Part shown: positions 9,205 to 18,299 of the stretch, piece after piece | Position numbering within the stretch: the first letter of the stretch is position 1 | Layout of the letters: every line of letters starts with the position of its first letter | From: Burkholderiales bacterium RIFOXYD12_FULL_59_19 | GTDB taxonomy: Bacteria; Pseudomonadota; Gammaproteobacteria; Burkholderiales; Burkholderiaceae_C | Assembly: GCA_001771065.1 (NCBI GenBank) | Contig: MESQ01000017.1 | Coordinates: 1-64,000 of the forward strand | Length of the DNA stretch: 64,000 nt | Reading direction: 5' to 3' | Translations under genes and position numbers: made by a program | Notes under the pieces: generated by a model | The model's database searches: none | Told to the model about the DNA's origin: nothing | What the model saw: the letters and a program-made list of their open reading frames with translations, nothing else

Positions 9205-10152
9205 TCAATGCCTGTGGCGATGATGCGCGTCCGGAAAATGCGGATGGCTGTGGGTTAAGGCGCCATGCCGATGCGCATGGTCGTGGCGTTCCGTCAGGTG
9301 CAGCCAGACCCCGACGCCCATGGCCAATGCGGCAAACAGCAGGCTGGGCGTGATAGCGTCGCCCAGTAGCGGCACGGCCAGCGCAGCGCCGAAAAACGGT
9401 GCCACTGAAAAATAGGCGGCGGTGCGCGCCGTTCCCAAATGCCGCAGACCAACCACAAATAGCACTAAACTCACGCCGTAGACCACAAAACCAACCCCTG
9501 CCGCGCCCAGTAGCAGCAGCAGTGGCGGCAAACTGGCCCCGGCAAACAAAGCCAGGACCATGTTGACGCTGCCGGCCACCAAGCCTTTGACCGACGCGAT
9601 CCAACTGGCATCTACCTGTGAGACGCGCCGCGTCAGGTTGTTGTCGAGTCCCCAGGCCAGACCGGCGCCAAGAATGGCCAGCGTAGGCCAGCCAAGGTCA
9701 AACCCCGTAGCTGGCGACCAGCTTAGGCTCACGGCACCCAGCACAATGGCAAGCATGCCCAGCGCGGTGCGCCGGTTCACGTTTTCCTTGAAAATGAACC
9801 AGGCCAACAGGGCAGTAAAAATACCCTCGGCGTTGAGCAAAAGGGCGGCGCCCGTGGCAGACATGTTGGACAGGCCCAGCATCAACAACACCGGGCCGAT
9901 CACGCCGCCAGAGACGATGGCACCGGCCAGCCACGGCCATTCGTGGTTGGGCAGCCGAACCGGCACGGCCCGACGTAGTCGCCGAAACAGCCACAAGCCC
10001 AGACCGGAACCCAGATAAAACAGTCCAGCCAGCAGCCACGGGTTGATGTCGCCCAGGAGCAGTTTAGCCAGCGGCGTGCCGACGCCAAATAAAACGGCGG
10101 CGCCTAGCGCGGCCAAAACACCGGATTGGCCCAGGCGGACAACTGCTGTCAT
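9205..10152 (-). CDS. EamA/DMT-family exporter with His-rich tail
   Basis: About 315 aa, with ten hydrophobic segments in two EamA-type halves. It begins at a Met overlapping the stop of the amidotransferase gene (ATGA), so it is translationally coupled. The C-terminus ends in a histidine-rich cytoplasmic tail (HDHAHRHG, then HSHPHF and HHRHRH), which may bind metal. Last gene of the coupled minus-strand run from the two-component system; inferred role is export of the product or intermediate made by the two preceding enzymes. Confidence 0.8.
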   Translation of the reverse strand: MTAVVRLGQSGVLAALGAAVLFGVGTPLAKLLLGDINPWLLAGLFYLGSGLGLWLFRRLRRAVPVRLPNHEWPWLAGAIVSGGVIGPVLLMLGLSNMSATGAALLLNAEGIFTALLAWFIFKENVNRRTALGMLAIVLGAVSLSWSPATGFDLGWPTLAILGAGLAWGLDNNLTRRVSQVDASWIASVKGLVAGSVNMVLALFAGASLPPLLLLLGAAGVGFVVYGVSLVLFVVGLRHLGTARTAAYFSVAPFFGAALAVPLLGDAITPSLLFAALAMGVGVWLHLTERHDHAHRHGALTHSHPHFPDAHHRHRH

Positions 10153-11948
10153 GGCGCTGTAGGCAGCGGGTCCACATGCACCTGCAACCACCATTCCAGC
10201 AGCGCCAGGTGCCACAGCTTGCTGCCGTTGATGCGGGTGAAGTGTTCGGGTGCCTCGGGGGCCGCCAGCAGTTTGTCGACATAGTCGCGCTGGTATAAGC
10301 CACGCTGGAGGCAGGCCTCCGACATCAAAATGCGGCGCATCATTTCCAGGAACGGGCCGCGCACGTATTTGAGCACAGGTACCGGGAAGTAGCCTTTGGG
10401 CCGGTCAATGACCGAGTCGGGAACCAACCCACGTGAGATCGCCTTAAGTGGAAACTTGCCACCTTCCTTGAGCTTGAGCTCGGGTGGCATATGGGCAGCC
10501 AGTTGCACCAGCTCGTGGTCCAGAAACGGCGTACGCACCTCCAGGCCCCAGGCCATCGGCATGTTGTCAACGCGCTTGACCGGGTCGTCGACGATCAGCG
10601 TGGTGGCATCCAGGCGCCACACCTGGTCCAGAAATTCATCGGCTTGCGGCTGGTTGAGTGCATCTGCAATCAGCGCAGAGGTGACATCACCCACATGGAA
10701 CTTTGGTGCGATCATCTGCAGGTATTCCGCGTGGTCGCGGTCAAAATAATGCTGGCTGAAACGCTCCAGTGGCGTGCCGCTGGCGGCGTCCATTTTTGGG
10801 TACCAGAAATAGCCGCCAAAGACTTCGTCGGCGCCCTGGCCCGACATCACCACCTTCACGTCTTTGGAGACGCGCTCGGCCAGCAGGTAGAACGCAATCA
10901 CGTCATGGCTGACCATGGGCTCGGTCATTTGCGCAACCGCCTCCGGCAAGCGGGTCATGACCTCGCTGTTGGCAATGCTGTATTTGTGGTGGCGCGTATT
11001 GAAATGGGCGGCAATTTGGTCGGAGAATTCAAATTCATCGGCTTTCTCGGCGCCCGCGCCCAAATCTTCGAAGCCGATGGAAAAGGTGCGCAAATCCGGC
11101 ACCTGGTCCGCCAGCATGCCCACCAGCAGGCTTGAATCGAGTCCGCCGGACAGGAGCACGCCTACTGGCACGTCAGCGGCCAGCAGGCGACGCTTGACAC
11201 TCTGGGCGAGTTGCTCACGGGTGGCCGCCAGCCACTCAGCTTCCGTCATTGCTTGCTTGGGCCGGGTGGCATCCAGCGTCCAGTAGACCTGCTCGGTTAC
11301 CGTGCCGTCAGGGTCAAAGCGCAAAGTGGCGGCGGGTGGCAGCTTGCGCACGCCCTTGAGCACCGTGCGTGGTGCCGGCACCACGGTGTGCAGGGTGAAG
11401 TGGTGGTGCAGTGCCACAGCATCCAGCCTGGTGTCGACGCCACCACCGGCCAGCAGTGCCGGCAGGCTCGACGCAAAGCGCAGACGGTGGCTGGTTTGGT
11501 TGAGGTACAGCGGTTTGATGCCAAAACGGTCCCGTGCCAGAAACAATTGGCTGCTGCGCTGGTCCCAGATGGCAAAGGCAAACATGCCCTTGAGCCTGGT
11601 CACACACTGGTCGCCCCAGGCGTGATAACTTTTAAGGATGACTTCGCTGTCGCCTTCCGAGAAAAACCGGTAACCCATGGTCTGCAACTCGGTGCGCAGT
11701 TCGCGGTAGTTGTAAATGGTGCCATTGAAAACCAGGCTGAGGTGCAGCACCGCATCGTCCATGGGCTGATGGGCGTGGGCGGACAGATCAATGATCGACA
11801 GGCGCCGGTGGCCGAACGCTAGCGGGCCGTCCTGGTAGGCGCCGGTGTCGTCGGGTCCTCGGCGCGCCAGTTGGTCTGACATGCGTGCCAAAGCCGCCAT
11901 GTCAGGGGCAGCGCCGTCAAAGCGCAATTCACCGCAAATGCCGCACAT
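10149..11948 (-). CDS. Asparagine-synthetase-like amidotransferase (AsnO/NAGGN-type)
   Basis: 599 aa. An N-terminal class II glutaminase domain starts with catalytic Cys2 (MCGICGE), with RRGPDD and FNGTIYNY. The synthetase domain has the PP-loop SGGLDSS near residue 260. Segments such as GVDTRLDAVALHHHFTLH and VVPAPRT resemble the amidotransferase of the N-acetylglutaminylglutamine amide (NAGGN) cassette more than housekeeping AsnB. The start overlaps the upstream ATP-grasp stop by one base (TGATG). Predicted reaction: ATP-dependent transfer of glutamine ammonia to a carboxylate, perhaps of a small peptide made by the ATP-grasp neighbour. Confidence 0.85.
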   Translation of the reverse strand: MCGICGELRFDGAAPDMAALARMSDQLARRGPDDTGAYQDGPLAFGHRRLSIIDLSAHAHQPMDDAVLHLSLVFNGTIYNYRELRTELQTMGYRFFSEGDSEVILKSYHAWGDQCVTRLKGMFAFAIWDQRSSQLFLARDRFGIKPLYLNQTSHRLRFASSLPALLAGGGVDTRLDAVALHHHFTLHTVVPAPRTVLKGVRKLPPAATLRFDPDGTVTEQVYWTLDATRPKQAMTEAEWLAATREQLAQSVKRRLLAADVPVGVLLSGGLDSSLLVGMLADQVPDLRTFSIGFEDLGAGAEKADEFEFSDQIAAHFNTRHHKYSIANSEVMTRLPEAVAQMTEPMVSHDVIAFYLLAERVSKDVKVVMSGQGADEVFGGYFWYPKMDAASGTPLERFSQHYFDRDHAEYLQMIAPKFHVGDVTSALIADALNQPQADEFLDQVWRLDATTLIVDDPVKRVDNMPMAWGLEVRTPFLDHELVQLAAHMPPELKLKEGGKFPLKAISRGLVPDSVIDRPKGYFPVPVLKYVRGPFLEMMRRILMSEACLQRGLYQRDYVDKLLAAPEAPEHFTRINGSKLWHLALLEWWLQVHVDPLPTAP

Positions 11949-13264
11949 CAGCGGACTCCCGTGGCCAGTGCCGCAGCGGGTACCACAATCACGGGCGCAA
12001 AGCCACCGCCCTGGGTGCGGAAATTGGTGGTTTGACCGGCATACATGCGCGCCGCCAGCAGTTGCACCGGACCGGCGTAGCTGTAGGCGCGGATGTCAAA
12101 CTTGAGGTCGGTCTGCACGCCATCGACCAGGGTCATGCGCCCGCTCGGCGGTACCAGTGCCTGCGCCACAAAGTCGCTCTCCAAAATCTCGGCCCAGACC
12201 CGGCGGGTCAGTTTGTCACCGCGGTAAGCGGCTTTGGCACCGTAACCCGCGACCGGTTTAAAGAACAGTTGGCGTCGTTGTGCCCACAGTTCGTCGGCGC
12301 GCTCCGGCGTGACCAGGCGTGTTGCAGGCACGCTGGCTGATAGCGTCTTGCGGTCGGCGGCACACGCACCCCAGGCCAGTAGCAGCTCGTTCTGGCTCAA
12401 AGCAATCAGATTGCGTTTGTCGGCCAGCAACGCGTGGGCGCGCGGGTGGGGCGTCAGTACCACGGCCCCGGCTTCCTGCGCCTGGCGCAGGGCCAAGTGG
12501 GCTGGCTCGGTCAGGTAAAAGTCGGTCAGGCGGTTATAAACCATGTCGACCGGCATGCCCTGGTGTATTAGTTTGCCGTTTTCCCAGGTCAGCTCTGACG
12601 GGTCGGCAATGGCCGCCTGCACGCCATACTGGCTGAACAACTGGCGAAACAGCTCAAATTCTGGTGCCAGGTATTGGTCCAGCGGGGCATCGTCGACGAT
12701 CACCACTGAGCGCCAGGGGGAGGCACCGCGCTGCAGTTGCCACTCGGCAGCAAACATGTCAAAAATGGCTTTTTTCAGGGTGTCGCGTCGGGTGCTGGAC
12801 GGAAAAGCCCAGTCCATTTCATCGCAACAGGCTTCTTGCGCGCGCGCCAGGGCCACATTGAGCAGCAGGCCACCGGCGTTGGTGTTGATTTCAATAAGTT
12901 GCGGGCCTGCTGCGCTCAAGTGAAAGTCATATCCCATGCAGGCGCCCAGCGGCCCGAAGTCGTGTTGCGCCGAGGCGTTGGCCCTTGAGAGGGCTTGTAC
13001 CCGGTAGCCGGGCAGGGCGGCGACACGCTCGATGGCCGCAATGGTGGCTGTGATTTGCCGCTCTACCTCTTGCGAGATAAACACGACGGTTGACGAAAAC
13101 AGGTTGGGCCGGGTTTGTGTGATGTTGGCCATCATGCCCTTCAGGCTGGGCTCGCTTTCCAGCTGTTCGCGCAAGCGATCCATGTTCAGGGTGCGGCAAA
13201 AACAATCGCGGTTCAGGGCCTCGGCCGAAGACAGGGCGCCGACTGTGGCAGGGTTAGGATTCAT
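11948..13264 (-). CDS. ATP-grasp ligase of unknown substrate
   Basis: 438 aa. The ATP-grasp-like C-terminal half includes FFKPVAGYGAKAAY (glycine-rich nucleotide loop), FVAQALVPPSGR and KFDIRAYSY. The N-terminal half has LIEINTNAGG, a metal/ATP-binding-like segment. No GNAT acetyltransferase domain is present, unlike the ATP-grasp partner in the known NAGGN cassette. The start at Met 13264 overlaps the CDF stop (ATGA). The likely reaction is formation of an amide or peptide bond with ATP; substrate unknown. A cysteine-rich start (RDCFCRTLN) is also notable. Confidence 0.65.
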   Translation of the reverse strand: MNPNPATVGALSSAEALNRDCFCRTLNMDRLREQLESEPSLKGMMANITQTRPNLFSSTVVFISQEVERQITATIAAIERVAALPGYRVQALSRANASAQHDFGPLGACMGYDFHLSAAGPQLIEINTNAGGLLLNVALARAQEACCDEMDWAFPSSTRRDTLKKAIFDMFAAEWQLQRGASPWRSVVIVDDAPLDQYLAPEFELFRQLFSQYGVQAAIADPSELTWENGKLIHQGMPVDMVYNRLTDFYLTEPAHLALRQAQEAGAVVLTPHPRAHALLADKRNLIALSQNELLLAWGACAADRKTLSASVPATRLVTPERADELWAQRRQLFFKPVAGYGAKAAYRGDKLTRRVWAEILESDFVAQALVPPSGRMTLVDGVQTDLKFDIRAYSYAGPVQLLAARMYAGQTTNFRTQGGGFAPVIVVPAAALATGVR

Positions 13265-14211
13265 ACAGGGCAGGATTTTGCCTGAGTCGGCTTGTCCTTG
13301 TCCGGCACGGGAACACAACTGGGTGTAAACGGCACCTTGACTACCTGCAGGGTGACATGGGTGATCTCAAATCGGTCGTGCAACAACTCGGTGGTCGCAT
13401 TCAGAAAAGCATCGTCTGCCTGGCCCAGCGGCATGACCAGATGCGCCGTGAGCGCGACGTGCGCCGTGCCCATGGCCCAGATGTGCAGGTCGTGCACCTG
13501 GGTCACGCCGGGCAGTGCGGCCAGGCAGTCGTGTACCGCCTGGGGGTCGATGTGGTCGGGCACGCCGTCAAACAGCATGTGCAGCGACTGTTTGAACAGG
13601 TCCCAGGTACCCCACAAAATCACTGCGGCAATACCCAGGCTCACCACCGGGTCGAGCCAGGTCCAGCCCTGCCACAGCGTCAGGGCGCCGGCCACCACGA
13701 CACCGGCAGACACCAGCGCGTCGGCTGCCATGTGCAAAAAGGCACCGCGAATATTGAGGTCATGTTCGCGTCCGCGCATGAACAGCAAAGCGGTGGCGGT
13801 GTTGATGACAATCCCGACACCGGCCACCAGCATGATGGTCACGCCTTGTTGCCGCAGCGACACCTCGTTGGACATAAGGCGCCCGATCGCCTCCCAGGCC
13901 AGGCCGCCCATGGCTACCAGCAACAGCAAGGCATTGGCAAAGGCGGCCAGAATGGTGGCGCGCTTCCAGCCATAGGTGTGGCGTGCGTCGGGCACCAGTC
14001 TGATGGCCAGTGCGCCGCCCCAGGCCAATACCAGACCAGCCACGTCACTCAGGTTGTGCCCGGCATCGGCCAGCAAAGCCAGCGAGTTGACGCGCCAGCC
14101 ATAAAACGCCTCGATACCTACAAATGCGAGGTTGAGGACGATGCCAATGGCAAAGGCCCGGTTGAAGTTGACTGGGGTGTGGTCGTGGTCGTGGTCGTGG
14201 TCGTGACTCAT
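13261..14211 (-). CDS. CDF-family divalent metal exporter
   Basis: 316-aa cation diffusion facilitator of the ZitB/CzcD group, exporting Zn, Co or Cd in exchange for protons. Six transmembrane segments; the intramembrane metal site is HNLSD in the second segment and HMAADA in the fifth. The N-terminus is an HD repeat (four His-Asp pairs after MS), encoded by a short tandem repeat of gtcgtg units on the plus strand at about 14174-14205. The gene starts 12 bases after the response regulator stop and overlaps the ATP-grasp start, placing a metal pump inside the sensor operon. Confidence 0.92.
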   Translation of the reverse strand: MSHDHDHDHDHTPVNFNRAFAIGIVLNLAFVGIEAFYGWRVNSLALLADAGHNLSDVAGLVLAWGGALAIRLVPDARHTYGWKRATILAAFANALLLLVAMGGLAWEAIGRLMSNEVSLRQQGVTIMLVAGVGIVINTATALLFMRGREHDLNIRGAFLHMAADALVSAGVVVAGALTLWQGWTWLDPVVSLGIAAVILWGTWDLFKQSLHMLFDGVPDHIDPQAVHDCLAALPGVTQVHDLHIWAMGTAHVALTAHLVMPLGQADDAFLNATTELLHDRFEITHVTLQVVKVPFTPSCVPVPDKDKPTQAKSCPV

Positions 14212-14223
14212 GGGGTTCCTGGA

Positions 14224-15566
<1,343 letters not shown>

Positions 15567-15567
<1 letters not shown>

Positions 15568-17015
15568 CAAGGTGTTTCGGATGAATTCAGGGGAAAACAC
15601 ACGCTAAAGCGGGTCAGTACGGAATCGGATTCAGCCTGAATGGTACCGCCCAGTTGCGTCACGATCTGGTAGCAAATCCAGAGTCCCAGCCCGTTGCCAT
15701 TGTCTGAGAACTGGGTAAAGGGTTCAAACAGGCGACCGAGTTGGGCTGGCGACAGTGATTTGCCGTTATTCTGGATCACCATGGACACCCCGTGCGCATC
15801 CGTGTGCACCCGTAGCGTCACCTGGCCACCCTGGCCCGCAGCCGTGATGGCGTTGAGCAGCAAATTGATGAGCACCTGCCGCACCAGGGTGGAAGGCAGC
15901 GTCACTGCCTCTGGCAGGGCAATCTCCCAGCTGAGTTGGGTGGCATGTTTCCTGGCGGCATGGTTCACCAGAATACGCACATCCTCCAGGTCTGTCGGAC
16001 TCAAGGGGCGGCTTTTCACCTTGGCTTCCACCAGCAAGGCGGCTACCGTGTCGCGTACCTGAGACAAACCCCGTTCAAGCAAAGACACGGTCTTTTGCAT
16101 GACTGGGTCCGGGCTGCCGAAACGCTTGAGGGTGCTGATGGCGTTGAGCATGCCGCCCAGCGGGTTGTTGATCTCGTGGGCAATGCTGGCGGTGAGTCGC
16201 CCGACAGCTGCCATACGTTCACTTTTGATCATTTCTTTTTCCAACTCGGCCTTCTCCATCAATTTGGAACGCATGTCGGCGTAGGCAGAAAATAGCTGGC
16301 CCACTTCATCCTTGTAGGGGTAAAGCGATGCATCGAGCGCCTCGAATTCATTGCTGCCGATGCGGCTGATGCGTTCGGTGATCAGTCGCATCGGCTGCAT
16401 CATGCGCCGCCCCCAATAGGCGGAAATGGGCAGCAACACGCCCAGCACCAGCAGGGTGACCCACAGGGCGTTGCCAAGAAGGTTGGTGAAACGTTGCCAC
16501 AGCAGGGATTTGTTGTAGGCGACCACCAGGGTGCCCAGCCGGACCCCATCGTTGACGATGGGCAAGGTCACATAAATGTGCTGCCCCTGCCCGCTGTCAA
16601 GCACAAAAACATCAGCATCCGGTGCACGGGGGAATGCACGGTCCAGTTCTGCCAGTTCTCCACCCAGTGATGCCAGTGGACTCAGCACAGGATGGTCTTC
16701 AGGGCGCGACGACACATAGACCCGGGCGGCGCTGTCGAGCACCATCAGACTCTCGGCAAGCGCTGCGCTGGGAATGGCAGCAAAGGGCAGCGAAACGATT
16801 TCAAAGGCTTGCCATATCTCGTCGTGCAGCATCACCGGAAACAGCGACCGCGCCATGGTGCGCCCAATGTCCTGTGCATTCTTGTGAATCTCCTGATGCA
16901 GGCTATCCCAAGTCTGTATAACAAAAGAGGTAGACAGCGCCAACGCAGTTGCAATGATCAATCCACCGCCCCAGAGCGGCATCTTGAACTGCAGACTGAG
17001 ATCAAAAAGGCGCAT
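15567..17015 (-). CDS. Membrane sensor histidine kinase (AioS/ArxS-like)
   Basis: 482 aa. Two transmembrane helices (about residues 13-35 and 180-200) flank a periplasmic domain. A HAMP-like linker precedes the HisKA motif ASIAHEINNPLGG, and the ATPase has N-box NLLLNAITA and G-box GNGLGLWICYQIV. The start overlaps the stop of the periplasmic binding protein gene by one base (TGATG). Probably receives the signal from that protein and phosphorylates the sigma-54 regulator encoded next. Confidence 0.9.
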
Positions 17016-17869
17016 CAAGGCTCGCCAAACAGGCGCATCATTTCTGCAACACGGTCATAAAGCCTGGGTGTTCCTGTGATGAACCCATTCAGATTGAGCC
17101 GCTCCAGCATGGCGCGACCCTGGGGTTCGTCGGCCATACCCAGCAGGATGTTCTGCATGTGTGTGAAATCAGCCTCAGGCACATTGCGGTGAGCCACCAT
17201 GGGGGGAAAACCGTATTCTTCGGATTTCCAGGCAATCCGTGTTTTGGCGGTGATGTCAGGCCGAACCCTGCTCAAGGAATCCCAGACATAACTGTCCACC
17301 GAGGCTCCTTGCACCAGCCCGGCGGCAACGGCGTCGATCACCTTGCGGTGCGACCAGGTGAAAAATGTTCGTTTGAAAAAAGTGGCAGGGTCAGCGCCGC
17401 TGGTTTTGATCTCGAAACGCGGTACCAGATAGCCGGTGTTTGAATAGGGGTCGGCATAGGCAAAGATGCTGCCCTTGAGGTCAAGCACGCTGCGGGTCTG
17501 GGTGTCGCGTGTTGGCACGATGAGGTAGGAGCGGTAAGTTGGCTTGTTGTTGTTAACTGCCACCGACAGCAGACGCACCTCATTTTTCAACATCACATAG
17601 GGGTAATCACAGAGCCAAGCGAACTCAACCTTTTGCTGTTGCAGCAGGTCCATCGTGTCGCGGTAGCGGTCACGCTGGACAAACTCTACCGGACGCTTCA
17701 GGCGGGCTTCCAGATACACCCGCCATTCAGCCAGCAAGGCGTGCTGGTCGTGCAGGAAAGCAGGTGTCATGGCAAAGCGGATGGGTCGCGCCTCGGGGGC
17801 GCCCAGCGCGCACAAGCAGCTTGCGCCAAGGCAAATTGTGACAAGCAGGCGTCTGATGAATCTTGACAT
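17015..17869 (-). CDS. Periplasmic oxyanion-binding sensor protein (PhnD/AioX-like)
   Basis: 284 aa with a signal peptide cleaved near ALGAPEA. It belongs to the phosphate/phosphonate-binding-like periplasmic family (RFAMTPAF, the DYPYVMLKN segment, FAYADPYSNTGYLVPRFE). In the known AioX and ArxX systems such proteins detect arsenite, and in TtrS a similar domain is fused to the kinase. First gene of the minus-strand sensor operon and divergent from the molybdoenzyme operon. Ligand inferred to be the respiratory oxyanion. Confidence 0.8.
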   Translation of the reverse strand: MSRFIRRLLVTICLGASCLCALGAPEARPIRFAMTPAFLHDQHALLAEWRVYLEARLKRPVEFVQRDRYRDTMDLLQQQKVEFAWLCDYPYVMLKNEVRLLSVAVNNNKPTYRSYLIVPTRDTQTRSVLDLKGSIFAYADPYSNTGYLVPRFEIKTSGADPATFFKRTFFTWSHRKVIDAVAAGLVQGASVDSYVWDSLSRVRPDITAKTRIAWKSEEYGFPPMVAHRNVPEADFTHMQNILLGMADEPQGRAMLERLNLNGFITGTPRLYDRVAEMMRLFGEP

Positions 17870-17880
17870 TCTGTGTTCTC

Positions 17881-17896
17881 GTTACCGATTGGTGAC
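17881..17896. promoter_or_regulatory. Palindromic regulator site 1
   Basis: GTTACC-GATT-GGTGAC, an imperfect dyad 12 bases upstream of the sensor gene start. One of three copies in the divergent region, probably the binding site for the sigma-54 response regulator. Its position also allows feedback on the sensor operon. Confidence 0.7.
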
Positions 17897-17921
17897 ATGG
17901 GTCAGAGGACGGGTGCCCCAG

Positions 17922-17937
17922 GTTACCGGCAGGTAAC
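17922..17937. promoter_or_regulatory. Palindromic regulator site 2
   Basis: GTTACC-GGCA-GGTAAC, a perfect dyad with a 4-base centre. It matches sites 1 and 3 and is about 310 bases upstream of the -24/-12 promoter of the molybdoenzyme operon. Confidence 0.8.
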
Positions 17938-18080
17938 ACTGTGATGGTTCTTTGTTGCCAGCGCTGTGATACACAAGAAAGATCCCTCTGAACACGCAGA
18001 ATTCTAGCCATCGGGATGCGCTACGTACCTTTCGCCATTTCGGCTTTTGTTGGACGCCTTTCAATTTGGATGCATCACTG

Positions 18081-18096
18081 GTTACCAATGGGTAAC
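18081..18096. promoter_or_regulatory. Palindromic regulator site 3 (upstream activator)
   Basis: GTTACC-AATG-GGTAAC, a perfect dyad about 150 bases upstream of the sigma-54 promoter, a typical distance for an enhancer-bound activator. The rest of the 430-base intergenic region 17870-18299 shows no gene. Confidence 0.82.
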
Positions 18097-18245
18097 GACG
18101 GGCTTGCCCTATTGGGTGTCATGCAGATGCCCGAACACAACTGATTGCAGGCATTCCATACATGGCCACGCCACTCTCAAAGTCATTGCCTTATGGGCTG
18201 ATATTCAATATGCCAGGCTCTGGTCAGGGTGACCGACTTGCTCCG

Positions 18246-18260
18246 TGGCATGAAGTTTGC
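18246..18260 (+). promoter_or_regulatory. Sigma-54 (-24/-12) promoter of the arr-like operon
   Basis: TGGCAT-N5-TTGC, with GG and GC separated by exactly 10 bases, matching the sigma-54 consensus TGGCAC-N5-TTGC except for one base. It lies 40 bases upstream of the arrA start and agrees with the adjacent sigma-54 activator gene. Confidence 0.82.
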
Positions 18261-18299
18261 GGTGAGCTCATCAGTCGAACATCAAACCAGGAGCATGTT

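Noticed and set aside
10149..11948. Housekeeping asparagine synthetase AsnB
   Set aside because: The internal blocks and operon context fit the AsnO/NAGGN-type amidotransferase better.
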